Origin: Streptomyces sp. ADI96-02
GTDB taxonomy: Bacteria; Actinomycetota; Actinomycetes; Streptomycetales; Streptomycetaceae
DNA length: 64,000 bases
Reading direction: 5' to 3'
Assembly: GCF_003846185.1 (NCBI RefSeq)
Contig: NZ_ML123034.1
Location: 1,611,983 to 1,675,982 of the forward strand
In this document: in pieces, positions 38,475 to 46,600 of the stretch
Layout of the letters: each line of letters opens with the position of its first letter
How positions within the stretch are numbered: position 1 is the stretch's first letter
The notes under the pieces: model-generated
What the model was told of the DNA's origin: nothing
What the model saw: the letters and a program-made list of their open reading frames with translations, nothing else
Database searches by the model: none
Translations under genes and position numbers: made by a program

Positions 38475-39237
38475 CGACGGTGGCGTAGAGCTCCGGGGAG
38501 ACGACCACGCGCGGGATCAGCCCGGCGGCGGCGACGACCTCCACGGCGGCGGGCGTCTGGTGTTCGCCGGTCTCCACCAGCAGGCTGCCGCCCGGGGCGA
38601 GCCAGTTCGGGGCGTCGGCGGCGACCCGGCGCATCACGTCGAGTCCGTCGTCGCCGCCGTCGAGGGCGACCCGCGGTTCGTGGACGCGGGCCTCGGCCGG
38701 CAGCAGGTCGACGTCGCCGGTCGGCACGTAGGGCACGTTGGCGAGCAGGAGGTCGACGCGACCGCGCAGAGCGGCGGGCAGCGGGGCGAACAGGTCGCCC
38801 TCGTAGACGTGTCCGAGGCCGCCGAGGTTGCGGCGGGCGCAGCGTACGGCGGCGGGTTCGATGTCGCAGGAGTGGAGTTCCACGCCGTCCAGGGCGGCGG
38901 CCAGCGCGACGCCGAGCGCGCCCGAACCGCAGCAGAGGTCGACGACGACGGCCCGGCCGGGGCCGAGTGCGGCGGCCTGCCGCACCAGGAGTTCGCTCCG
39001 GCGGCGGGGCACGAAGACGCCGGTGTCCACGGCGTAGCGGTGGCCGAGGAACTCGGCCCAGCCCAGGACGTGTTCGAGCGGGAGGCCCGAGGCGCGGCGC
39101 TCGGTCAGGGTGTCGAGTTCGCGCGGGGAGCGGGCCGCCTCGTGCAGGAGGCGGGCCTCGTCCTCGGCGAAGACGCAGCCGGCGCGGCGCAGCGTGGCGG
39201 CGGTGGCGGAGAGGGGGACGGAGGGGTGAACCGGCAT
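38434..39237 (-). CDS. PrmC/HemK-like protein (glutamine-N5) methyltransferase, NVPY variant
   Basis: A 267-residue class I SAM methyltransferase. VVDLCCGSGALGVALAA is the SAM loop and LLLANVPYVPTGDVDLLP holds the motif that is NPPY in PrmC. The Pro-to-Val change in NVPY marks the PrmC-related subfamily whose target is unknown. The short N-terminal helical domain includes LPLEHVLGWAEFLGHRYAVD and RRRSELLVRQA as in PrmC, which methylates release factors. A canonical prmC is expected elsewhere. The gene is convergent with, and overlaps, the PNPOx-like gene. Confidence 0.88.
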   Translation of the reverse strand: MPVHPSVPLSATAATLRRAGCVFAEDEARLLHEAARSPRELDTLTERRASGLPLEHVLGWAEFLGHRYAVDTGVFVPRRRSELLVRQAAALGPGRAVVVDLCCGSGALGVALAAALDGVELHSCDIEPAAVRCARRNLGGLGHVYEGDLFAPLPAALRGRVDLLLANVPYVPTGDVDLLPAEARVHEPRVALDGGDDGLDVMRRVAADAPNWLAPGGSLLVETGEHQTPAAVEVVAAAGLIPRVVVSPELYATVVTGTAPGTGTGSG

Positions 39238-39364
39238 GCGAGCGAAGCCTTTCGGGAAGCCGATGGGCGCTCAGCGGTCGTTCATGCCGGTCGTTCGACG
39301 CGGTCGTACGGGGTGAGCACCCGGCCTGATCCAGCGGTCAGGGGTCTCACCTCCTCGGTCGGCT

Positions 39365-39389
39365 CCCGTACGGGGCGGCCCCGTACGGG
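39365..39389. repeat. Perfect 11 bp inverted repeat upstream of the PrmC-like gene
   Basis: CCCGTACGGGG (39365 to 39375), CGG loop, CCCCGTACGGG (39379 to 39389). Each arm also contains the self-complementary CCGTACGG. It is about 130 bp upstream of the PrmC-like start; it could be a hairpin or a binding site. Confidence 0.5.
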
Positions 39390-39429
39390 CGGCCCCTGTG
39401 CGGGGGCTGGCAACACTACAACACGGTGC

Positions 39430-39467
39430 GCCCCGCGCCCCGTGGCCGACGCGACGGGGCGCGGGGC
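39430..39467 (-). terminator. Strong hairpin terminator after the DHA2 exporter
   Basis: A 14 bp perfect stem (39430 to 39443 with 39454 to 39467) and 10-base loop, 43 bp past the leftward exporter stop. Confidence 0.75.
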
Positions 39468-39509
39468 ACGAGGGCACGGGGCGGCGAAAGACCTCCGGTC
39501 GGGCGGGGG

Positions 39510-41057
39510 TCACAGATCCACGCTGTCGCGCAGCTTCGTCGGGGTGAGGAACAGCGAGGCGATGACGCCGATGACGGCGATGCCGGCCGAGATGAGGAAG
39601 ATGTCCCCGGTCGCGTCCCCGTAGGCGGCCCGGACCACTTCCTGGATCTGCGGCGGCATGGCGGCGATGTTCAGGGTCGAGCCGCCGGAGCCGGACGCGG
39701 CCGGGTCGACGCCGAGCTTCGTCAGCCCGTCGGCGATCTTCACGGAGACCTGGTGGGCCAGGACCGCGCCGAGCACCGAGACGCCCATGGTGCCGCCGAG
39801 GGAGCGGAAGAAGGTGATGGCTCCGCTGGCCGCGCCGAGTTCGCTGAGCGGGACGGTGTTCTGGAGGACGAGCACGAGGTTCTGCATCGACATGCCGACC
39901 CCGATGCCGACGGCGAGCATCCCCGTCGAGACGAGGACCAGAGAGGTTTCGTGGTCGATGGCGGAGAGTCCGAGGAAGCCGAGGGCCAGCACGACGACGC
40001 CCGCGACGATGTACGGCTTGACCTTGCCGGTCTTCGACACGAGCCGTCCGGCGACCGTCGAGGAGACCAGCACGCCGGCCATCAGCGGGATGGTGAGCAG
40101 CCCGGCCTCGGTGGGCGAGTAGCCGCGGCCAATCTGGAAGTACTGGCCGAGGAAGACCGCGCCGCCGAACATCGCCATGCCGACCGCGAGGCTCGCGACG
40201 ATGGCGAGGGCGGGGTCGCGGCGGCGGACGACGTGCAGCGGGACGACGGGCTCCTGGACCCGGGCCTCGACCATGACGGCGGCGCCCAGGACGACGACGC
40301 TGCCGCCGACCATGAGGGCGCTCTGCCAGGAGATCCAGGCGAAGTCGCCGCCGACGAAGGTGACCCAGAGGAGCAGCAGGCTGACCCCGGCGGCGATGAG
40401 CGTGGCGCCGAGGTAGTCCACTCTGGCCCCGGGGCGGCGGACCTCGGCGAGGTGGAGCGTACGGGCGAGTATCACGGAGGCGAGGAGCGTGAAGGGCACG
40501 GCGATGAAGAAGCACCAGCGCCAGCCGAGCCAGGAGGCGTCCGTGATGAATCCGCCGAGCAGCGGGCCGCCGACGGTGGCCACCGCCATGACGCCGCCGA
40601 GGTAGCCGTTGTAGCGACCGCGCTCCTTGGGGCTGATCATCGCGGCGATGATCACCTGGACGAGCACCTGGAGCGCGCCCATGCCGAGGCCCTGGAGGGC
40701 GCGGAAGGCGATCAGCTGCTCGGTGGACTGGGCGAAGCCGCAGGCGACGGAGGAGACGACGAAGATGCCGATGGCTGCCTGGAGCAGCGTCTTCTTGCTG
40801 AACAGGTCGGCGAGCTTGCCCCAGATGGGGGTGGAGGCGGTCGAGGCGAGCAGGCTCGCGGTGACGACCCAGGTGTACTGCGACTGCGTGCCGTTGAGCG
40901 AGCCGATGATCTGCGGGAGCGCGACCGAGACCACGGTGGTGCTGATCATCGCCACGAACAGCACGATGAGCAGCCCGCTGAGGGCGCGCAGGACGTGGCG
41001 GTGGTCCATCGGTGCGGCGGCCTCGGTCGGTGCGGCGGCCGTTTGTGCTGCGCTCAC
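39510..41057 (-). CDS. DHA2-family (14 TM) MFS drug exporter
   Basis: A 515-residue protein with about fourteen hydrophobic segments. SVALPQIIGSLNGTQSQYTW, the motif WGKLADLFSKKTLL and FRALQGLGMGALQVLVQV identify the EmrB/QacA group of proton-coupled multidrug exporters. GTG at 41057 lies six bases after a GGAGG; a TTG at 41063 sits too close to that site. Divergent from the TetR gene with an operator between, so it is probably induced by its own substrate. Confidence 0.92.
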   Translation of the reverse strand: MSAAQTAAAPTEAAAPMDHRHVLRALSGLLIVLFVAMISTTVVSVALPQIIGSLNGTQSQYTWVVTASLLASTASTPIWGKLADLFSKKTLLQAAIGIFVVSSVACGFAQSTEQLIAFRALQGLGMGALQVLVQVIIAAMISPKERGRYNGYLGGVMAVATVGGPLLGGFITDASWLGWRWCFFIAVPFTLLASVILARTLHLAEVRRPGARVDYLGATLIAAGVSLLLLWVTFVGGDFAWISWQSALMVGGSVVVLGAAVMVEARVQEPVVPLHVVRRRDPALAIVASLAVGMAMFGGAVFLGQYFQIGRGYSPTEAGLLTIPLMAGVLVSSTVAGRLVSKTGKVKPYIVAGVVVLALGFLGLSAIDHETSLVLVSTGMLAVGIGVGMSMQNLVLVLQNTVPLSELGAASGAITFFRSLGGTMGVSVLGAVLAHQVSVKIADGLTKLGVDPAASGSGGSTLNIAAMPPQIQEVVRAAYGDATGDIFLISAGIAVIGVIASLFLTPTKLRDSVDL

Positions 41058-41111
41058 GCGCAACCTCCGGGAGGTTCGGACTGCTGGCAGAAGGCTTCAC
41101 CATACATGCAC

Positions 41112-41138
41112 ATTGAGCAATTTTGCACACTGCGCAAT
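41112..41138. promoter_or_regulatory. TetR-type operator between the exporter and regulator
   Basis: ATTGAGCA (41112 to 41119) and TGCGCAAT (41131 to 41138) pair at 7 of 8 positions. A smaller repeat, TTGCAC-ACT-GCGCAA (41123 to 41137), overlaps it. The stretch is clearly AT-richer than its surroundings and contains the promoters of both genes. Confidence 0.65.
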
Positions 41139-41166
41139 AATCTTGCGCCCGGTGGATAATGACCCC

Positions 41167-41766
41167 ATGGAAAGCCCCATGGAAAGCAGCTCGGTGGGAC
41201 TGCGGGAACGCAAGAAGGAAGCCACCCGGCAGGCCGTGCACGAGGCGACCCTGCGCCTGACCGTGGAGCTGGGCTTCGACCACGTGACGGTCGAGGCCGT
41301 GGCGGACGCGGCCGGGATCTCCCGCAGGACGTTCTCCAACTACTTCACGAACAAGGAGGACGCCCTCCTCCACGGCGAGGAGCAGCAGATACGGGCACTG
41401 GTCGGCGCGGTGCGCGACCGCCCCGCCGACGAGCCCGCCTGGCCGGCCCTGCGCGCGGCGGTGGCCCGCTTCTCGGAGCGCGTCGCACCGCCGGAGCGCG
41501 AGTGGGCGGTGCGTACGCGGCTGGCGATGCGTCACCCGTCGCTGCTGGCACGCCAGCTGGCCAATCACGCGGCGATGGAGCGCGACCTGGCCGACGCGGT
41601 GGCCGCCCGCCCGGCCTCGGGCCAGGTCCGCCCGATCGTCCTCGCGGCGGGCTTCCTCGCCTCGCTGCGGATCGCGATGCGGATGTGGATCGAGGAGGAC
41701 CTGGCCCGGGAACCGGCCGAGGTCATCGACGAGATCCTGGACGAGATGGGCCGGGCCTTCACCTGA
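41167..41766 (+). CDS. TetR-family repressor of the adjacent exporter
   Basis: A 199-residue regulator. The N-terminal HTH is VTVEAVADAAGISRRTFSNY followed by FTNKEDALL. The C-terminal ligand domain is divergent, as usual. The MESPMESSSVG start contains two possible ATGs (41167 and 41179). Gene order and the operator indicate control of the DHA2 exporter at 39510. Confidence 0.92.
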   Translation: MESPMESSSVGLRERKKEATRQAVHEATLRLTVELGFDHVTVEAVADAAGISRRTFSNYFTNKEDALLHGEEQQIRALVGAVRDRPADEPAWPALRAAVARFSERVAPPEREWAVRTRLAMRHPSLLARQLANHAAMERDLADAVAARPASGQVRPIVLAAGFLASLRIAMRMWIEEDLAREPAEVIDEILDEMGRAFT

Positions 41767-41781
41767 GAGCCGGAGCCGTCG

Positions 41782-41822
41782 CCGGGACTGGGCCGCCGGA
41801 CAGGACAGCCGGTCAGTCCCGG
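41782..41822. terminator. Inverted repeat between convergent TetR and MFS genes
   Basis: CCGGGACTG (41782 to 41790) and CAGTCCCGG (41814 to 41822); the right arm overlaps the exporter stop codon. A bidirectional terminator is possible. Confidence 0.45.
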
Positions 41823-43246
41823 TCCGGCGCGGAGCCCGTCACCGGTCCCGGGCGGCGGATCGCGCGAGGCGCGAGGCAGAGGGCGCCGAGGAACAGCGCG
41901 GCGGCGCACGCGCGCAGGACGGCGTCGAGTGCGGACGCGTTGTACGCGGCGCCCGCCACCCGGCCGTTGAGCGACTCCGCCCCCGTGGCGGCCAGCGCCA
42001 CGGCGACCGAGGCCACGAAGGTCTTCGCGCTGAGCGTCAGGCTCATCGCCGCTCCCGACATCCCGGCGGCGACCCGCTGCTGGACCAGAAGGTTCGTCAG
42101 CCCGTTGCCGAGGCCCATGCCGATCCCGCAGAGCGCGAACATCCCCGCGTACGCGGGGGGCGTCGAGACGAAGGTGAGCCCCAGGACGGCCGCACCCGCG
42201 AACACCATGGAACACACCAGCAGGAGGAGGACGCGCTTCACCTCGGCCAGGCGGCCCGCCGCGTAGGTGGTCGCCGCGTAGGGAGCCAGCAGGGCGAGGG
42301 TCACGCAGCCGGCCGCGAACGGCGAGAGACCCCGCGCCTCCTGGAGCAGGAACATGGAGAACACCGTCAGCAGGGTGAATCCCACGACGGCCAGCGAGCC
42401 GACGACGGTCAGCAGCCGGACGACCCGGTCTCCGTAGAGGGCCCGGCTGTACAGGGACGGGCCGCGCCGTTCCCTGTAGGCGAAAGCGGCCAGCAGCGCG
42501 ACCCCGCCCACGCCGGCCACGATCGTTCCGGCGGAGAACCAGCCCCACGCGGTGCCCCGGTCCACCACCAGCGTCAGCGTCACCCAACCCGCCACCACGC
42601 AGATGGCGTTGACGTACGGAGGACGTTGCGCCGCCGCACCTGCCCGGTGCCGGGCGGTCCTGTCCAGACGGATCAGCAACGCCGCCGCGAGGCACAGCGG
42701 CAGATTGAAGAGGAACACGGACCGCCAGCCGAATCCGGCCACGAGCAGACCGCCGATGAACGGGCCCAGGGCTCCGCCTCCCCCGGCCACCCCCCACATG
42801 AACGCGAGCCCGATCCGCTTCCTGCGCCCCTCGAACGCACTGCTGATCATGGCCACCGCCCCCGGAACCACGATCGCCCCGCCGATGCCCTGCAGGGCGC
42901 GCCCCGCCACCAGCCAGGGCACGCTCGGAGCGAACGCGCACACGAGCGAGCTGGCCGAGAAGAACGCCAGTCCGTACGCGGTCACCCGCCGAGGGCCGTA
43001 GGTGTCGGTCAGCCATCCCGAAACCGTGAGGGCGGCGCCGAAGGCCAGTGTGAACGCGCTCACCACCCACTGGAGATCCGTGGACGAACGGTGGAAGTGG
43101 TGAGCCGTAGTCGGCAGCGCCACACCGACGGTCAGGTAGTCCAACTGGATCACCAGAGTGGCGAGAGCGGCTGCGATGAGGCCCACCCGCTCACCGTGGC
43201 TGAAAAGCCTCTCCGGCCGGGCGGGGTTCGGCTGCACGTCGGACAT
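41813..43246 (-). CDS. MFS exporter (DHA2-like)
   Basis: A 477-residue membrane protein with 12 to 14 TM segments. VIQLDYLTVGVALPTTAHHF, SGWLTDTYGPRRVTAYGLAF and GRALQGIGGAIVVPGAVAMI mark the drug/proton antiporter group. It is the third gene after the ferric-reductase-like protein and the 61-residue membrane protein, all leftward with tiny gaps, so it may export the product or substrate of that reductase. Coordinates start at ATG 43246. Confidence 0.88.
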   Translation of the reverse strand: MSDVQPNPARPERLFSHGERVGLIAAALATLVIQLDYLTVGVALPTTAHHFHRSSTDLQWVVSAFTLAFGAALTVSGWLTDTYGPRRVTAYGLAFFSASSLVCAFAPSVPWLVAGRALQGIGGAIVVPGAVAMISSAFEGRRKRIGLAFMWGVAGGGGALGPFIGGLLVAGFGWRSVFLFNLPLCLAAALLIRLDRTARHRAGAAAQRPPYVNAICVVAGWVTLTLVVDRGTAWGWFSAGTIVAGVGGVALLAAFAYRERRGPSLYSRALYGDRVVRLLTVVGSLAVVGFTLLTVFSMFLLQEARGLSPFAAGCVTLALLAPYAATTYAAGRLAEVKRVLLLLVCSMVFAGAAVLGLTFVSTPPAYAGMFALCGIGMGLGNGLTNLLVQQRVAAGMSGAAMSLTLSAKTFVASVAVALAATGAESLNGRVAGAAYNASALDAVLRACAAALFLGALCLAPRAIRRPGPVTGSAPDRD

Positions 43247-43255
43247 CGGACCTCA

Positions 43256-43441
43256 TCAGTGGGGGCAGTGCAGATACTGCGCACGGGGCGGCGGAGGACT
43301 CACCTCGCAGGCGTCGGGTACCGCGTGCTGCACGAGCACGGCCCATCCCGCACACGCCAGCAGGACGATGAGACCGAACAGGAGCATGGCGCGGGTGGTG
43401 CTGCGCTCTCGCGAGGACCGCGGCGGGCGGGACGGGCTCAT
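43256..43441 (-). CDS. Small single-TM membrane protein
   Basis: A 61-residue protein: a basic Ser/Arg N-terminus, one TM segment AMLLFGLIVLLACAGWAVLV, and a Pro-rich tail with cysteines near the end (DACEVSPPPPRAQYLHCPH). The ATG at 43441 shares one base with the reductase stop (TGATG). It could be a small subunit or a stabiliser of the neighbouring membrane flavoprotein; the two external cysteines might form a disulfide or bind a metal. Confidence 0.7.
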   Translation of the reverse strand: MSPSRPPRSSRERSTTRAMLLFGLIVLLACAGWAVLVQHAVPDACEVSPPPPRAQYLHCPH

Positions 43442-44763
43442 CAGACCATCGCGAATCGTTCGCTGTGCACCGACCGCTCCGCGAGGCCCACGTCGACCGC
43501 CGCCTCGCACGACGCGTCCATCATCGCCGGAGGGCCGCACACGTAGGCGTGAAGCCCCGTCAGGTCGTCCGGCAGATGGCGGCGCAGCAGGCCGGCGTCG
43601 ACACGGCCGCGTTCACCCGTCCAGCCCTCGCCCGCTCGGCTGAGCACCGGCACGAGGGTGACGGCAGGATCGTCGGCGAGGGCGCGCAGCTGCTCCCAGG
43701 CGATGAGTGACTCCTGGTCGCGGGCGCCGTAGAAGAGCCAGGCCGGCCGGGTGTCGCCGCGGTCCCGGCGGGTGAGCAGAATCGACAGCATCGGCGTGAT
43801 GCCCACTCCGCCGGCGATCAGCACCCACCCCTTCGCCGCCACCCGGTCGGGGCTGAAGTGCCCCCACGGCCCGTCGATGTAGACCGGCTCGCCGGGCCGT
43901 ACATCGGCCAGGGCCGAGGTGAAGGACCCGAACGCCCTCACGATGAAGGTCAGGCGCTCGGTGTGCAGCGCGCTGGAGGCGTAGGAGAAGGGGTGGTAGG
44001 TGATGGCGAACGGCGACCGGCCGACCATGATCCACGCGAACTGCCCCGGCGAGAACGTCATGGCCTTCCGTGCGGCCGTCGTGGCCGGCCGCAGTTCCAG
44101 CCGGAGGCTTCCGCCCGCCTCCTCGTGCACGGCGACGACGGTGAGCCGGCGTCGGTGGCGCTGGAACGGCTTCACCACGCGGACCCAGAACCCGATCCAG
44201 ACGAACGCCGCCGTGTAGAAGACCCAGAGGGCCTTCTCCCACACCTGGTCCACGTAGTAGCCGATGAGCAGGACATGGGCCAGCGCGGCGCCGACCACGA
44301 TCAGGGCGAGACCCGCGTGCAGCGCCTGCCATGTCGAGTAGCTGAGGCGAAACACGCGCCGCCACCGGGACGTGACCACCAGAGCGAGCAGCGCCACGAT
44401 CGACAGCACCGCCAGTCTCGCGCGCACCGGCGCGTCGACGAGGTCGAGCAGGTGAAGGAAGCGGGAGTCCCAGAGGAACAGCACGATCGGATGTCCGAGC
44501 GCCAGCAGGACGATGAGTGCGGTCATCTGCCGGTGGAACTGCAGGACGACGTCCGCTCCGAACGGCGTCGTCGCCCGCGGCCACCGAGCCGCCAGCAGAA
44601 ATTGCAGACCCAGGAGCGACAACGCGACGAAGCCGGCGGCGACGGACAGGTTGACCCAGAAGCCACGGCCCGGGTCCAGATTGATGAGGCAGAGCGCCAG
44701 AGGAGCGAGAGCCACCCCGCACAGCCCTGTGTACCACCCCGCCAGTCGCATTCGGGTGCTCAC
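43441..44763 (-). CDS. Ferric-reductase-like transmembrane flavoprotein
   Basis: A 440-residue protein. The first half has about six TM segments with histidines spaced for haem b (LQFHRQMTALIVLLALGHP and YSTWQALHAGLALIVVGAAL then AHVLLIG). The second half is an FNR-type module: the FAD segment FAITYHPFSYASS, the NAD(P) loop WVLIAGGVGITPMLSILL and the C-terminal HAYVCGPPAMM. Such proteins move electrons from NAD(P)H across the membrane to ferric iron or another acceptor. GTG at 44763 or ATG at 44751 may start it; neither has a strong ribosome site. Confidence 0.87.
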   Translation of the reverse strand: MSTRMRLAGWYTGLCGVALAPLALCLINLDPGRGFWVNLSVAAGFVALSLLGLQFLLAARWPRATTPFGADVVLQFHRQMTALIVLLALGHPIVLFLWDSRFLHLLDLVDAPVRARLAVLSIVALLALVVTSRWRRVFRLSYSTWQALHAGLALIVVGAALAHVLLIGYYVDQVWEKALWVFYTAAFVWIGFWVRVVKPFQRHRRRLTVVAVHEEAGGSLRLELRPATTAARKAMTFSPGQFAWIMVGRSPFAITYHPFSYASSALHTERLTFIVRAFGSFTSALADVRPGEPVYIDGPWGHFSPDRVAAKGWVLIAGGVGITPMLSILLTRRDRGDTRPAWLFYGARDQESLIAWEQLRALADDPAVTLVPVLSRAGEGWTGERGRVDAGLLRRHLPDDLTGLHAYVCGPPAMMDASCEAAVDVGLAERSVHSERFAMV

Positions 44764-44846
44764 GGACCAATGAACGCATGACCCGGGACGCCCCCGGACA
44801 CCGACACACCGGCACACCGGCAGACGGACGAAAAGACGGAGAGCCC

Positions 44847-44888
44847 GTCGCGCTCGCGCCGGTCCGGCCGGACCGGCGCGAGCGCGAC
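44847..44888 (-). terminator. Perfect 42 bp palindrome after the GntR gene
   Basis: Positions 44847 to 44867 pair with 44868 to 44888 without any mismatch or loop. It begins 18 bp after the GntR stop on the minus strand, so termination is the simplest role. A hairpin needs an effective loop of about four bases from the centre (CCGG). Confidence 0.75.
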
Positions 44889-44906
44889 CGCGGAGCCCGG
44901 CCGGGC

Positions 44907-45671
44907 TCAGAACCCCGAGTCGTCGACGACGATCTCGTACGCGATCTCCCACCGGATGTCCGGCACCACGATGTCGGCCGTCTCCACCGGGCGGCCGTCG
45001 GCGTCGAAGTACGTGCGCTCCACCTCGGTCACCAGGTCGCCCACGGAGATGCCGAGCAGATTCGCCTGCTCCTGCGTGGCGCGGGCCGGGCGCGGCACTT
45101 CGATGCCGCCGGAGATGCGCACTCCGATCGACCGCATGCGCTCGACCACGCCGACCTTGCCCATCGGCCCCATCTCGGGAAGCAGGACGGGCGTGCCGTC
45201 CGTGACCGCCATCGGTTCCCAGCTCCTGGCGAGTTGCACGGGCAACCCGTCCGCCAGGTACTCGTAGTCCGTCATGACGCAGAGGTCGCCGGGCTCGATC
45301 GCCAGCCGTTCGGCGATGTTGCGCGGCGCCGGAACACGGGCCTCGCTGTCGCACTCCCATGTGCCGGACCAGTCGTGCTCACGCATGTCGGCGCGGAACG
45401 GGCTGCCGCCGCGTGCCTCCCGGTGGCGCGAACGGACCATGCGCCGGCGCTCCCGCGCCCGGCGGACGTACGTGCCCGATCCGGCGCGGCCTTCGAGAAT
45501 GCCCTCGATGATCAGGCGTTCCATCGCCCGCTGGGCCACGGACTGACCGACGCCGTACTCCTCGGCGAACCGGGCCCGGGACGGCAGCTTGTCTCCCACG
45601 GCCCACTCGCCCGCCTGCACGCGGGCGCGCAGTGCGTCGGCCACCTGCAAGTACGGCGTATCGCGTGGCAT
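44907..45671 (-). CDS. GntR/HutC-family regulator with UTRA domain
   Basis: A 254-residue protein. Its winged HTH includes DKLPSRARFAEEYGVGQSVA and GILEGRAGSGTYVRR; the C-terminal UTRA effector domain includes TYFDADGRPVETADIVV. The type is common next to the small ORF cassette that follows on the other strand, and resembles KorSA-like repressors of Streptomyces integrative elements (from memory). The ATG at 45671 starts just before the HTH. Confidence 0.9.
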   Translation of the reverse strand: MPRDTPYLQVADALRARVQAGEWAVGDKLPSRARFAEEYGVGQSVAQRAMERLIIEGILEGRAGSGTYVRRARERRRMVRSRHREARGGSPFRADMREHDWSGTWECDSEARVPAPRNIAERLAIEPGDLCVMTDYEYLADGLPVQLARSWEPMAVTDGTPVLLPEMGPMGKVGVVERMRSIGVRISGGIEVPRPARATQEQANLLGISVGDLVTEVERTYFDADGRPVETADIVVPDIRWEIAYEIVVDDSGF

Positions 45672-45712
45672 TGGGGCGGCTCCGTGAGTGATGAGTCGGT
45701 CCGGGCTCGATA

Positions 45713-45742
45713 TTGACAAAGCTAACCCATCAGGTTGAAGCT
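45713..45742. promoter_or_regulatory. TTGACA box and inverted repeats ahead of the small-ORF cassette
   Basis: TTGACA (45713 to 45718) is followed by AACC-CATCA-GGTT (45724 to 45736) flanked by AGCT on both sides (45720 and 45739). AT-rich, between divergent GntR and cassette genes. Probable GntR operator/promoter. Confidence 0.5.
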
Positions 45743-45791
45743 GAATACTCAGCATTACATGGAGTGACATCGGCTTCACCAGGGGAGAAGT

Positions 45792-46169
45792 GTGCGCTCA
45801 GCACAAGCGCGGGCGGCGGCGCTGACCGGGATGCTCGCCGCCGTGACCGGCACCGAACCGCGCGTCGCCGACACCGGGACCCTCGTCCGCGTCGAGGCGG
45901 ACCTCCCCACCGAGCTGACCGAGGCCGATCACGCAGCGGTCCTCGCGGCGCTGGCCACGGCCGACCACTTCGGACACACCCTCACGCGCACCACCGAGTA
46001 CGTCTGGGCCGAGATCAGCAGAGAGGCGACCATGACAGCGACCGACTCCCCCGACGTGGCCTACCGCGATCTGCTGAGCCACACGATGACCTGCGACGCC
46101 TGCCGGACCGGCGACGCCTGCCCGACGGCGACCAGGCTCGTCCGCGCCTGGCGGGAGGCCCGCCGATGA
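45792..46169 (+). CDS. Hypothetical protein of GntR-linked cassette, possible fusion of two small ORFs
   Basis: 125 residues from GTG 45792, which has AGGGGAG upstream. Residues 1 to 78 (up to TTEYVWAEI) form one alpha/beta unit. From Met80 (MTATDSPDVAY) a second unit begins, with a Cys pair in TCDACRTGDACPTATRLV. GAGAGG lies directly before this internal ATG, so the two parts may be separate genes in relatives that are fused here. No function is known. Its stop overlaps the next start (ATGA). Confidence 0.65.
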   Translation: MRSAQARAAALTGMLAAVTGTEPRVADTGTLVRVEADLPTELTEADHAAVLAALATADHFGHTLTRTTEYVWAEISREATMTATDSPDVAYRDLLSHTMTCDACRTGDACPTATRLVRAWREARR

Positions 46170-46387
46170 CGGCCGGCTGCCGGCCCGACCGGGACGCTCC
46201 GGCCGAGGACGGCCCGTCCGCCCGTGGCGACGCCGGGCCGGGCGAACTCGGTTCCACCGCGTACGAGGCGGAGCACGGCCCGGTCTTCCTCTGGAACGGC
46301 CCGCCGATCACCTGGGTCGACCGGGCCCACGGCCGGTGGCTCCCCCTCGACGACGGCCCGGAGCCGCCGGACCGACGCGCCCCCTGA
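46166..46387 (+). CDS. Small hypothetical protein of GntR-linked cassette
   Basis: A 73-residue acidic protein, with a conserved-looking core GSTAYEAEHGPVFLWNGPPI then TWVDRAHGRWLPLDD. The ATG at 46166 overlaps the preceding stop, so it is translationally coupled. No domain recognised. Confidence 0.6.
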   Translation: MTAGCRPDRDAPAEDGPSARGDAGPGELGSTAYEAEHGPVFLWNGPPITWVDRAHGRWLPLDDGPEPPDRRAP

Positions 46388-46549
46388 GACGGACGGCCCC
46401 GGCCCGACACCCCGAGGCGAACCCCGGATCGACGCACCCCGAGGCGAACCCGGGCCGTCGCCCCCGACCCCCGGCCCGACCGCCCACCCCTCCGGCAGGA
46501 CAGCGGCCGGGCCCGGCCGCCACCCATCCACCAGCGAAGGAGGCACCGC

Positions 46550-46600
46550 ATGCGCACCACCCGCCAGCCCTTACCGGCACCACCGGGGAGGCCCGGATGA
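46550..46600 (+). CDS. 16-residue mini-ORF coupled to the zinc-ribbon protein
   Basis: The ATG at 46550 follows a perfect AAGGAGG by six bases. The frame MRTTRQPLPAPPGRPG stops at TGA 46598 to 46600, overlapping the ATG of the next gene (ATGA). It may act only to load ribosomes for the next gene, or be the shortened form of a once longer protein. Confidence 0.4.
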   Translation: MRTTRQPLPAPPGRPG

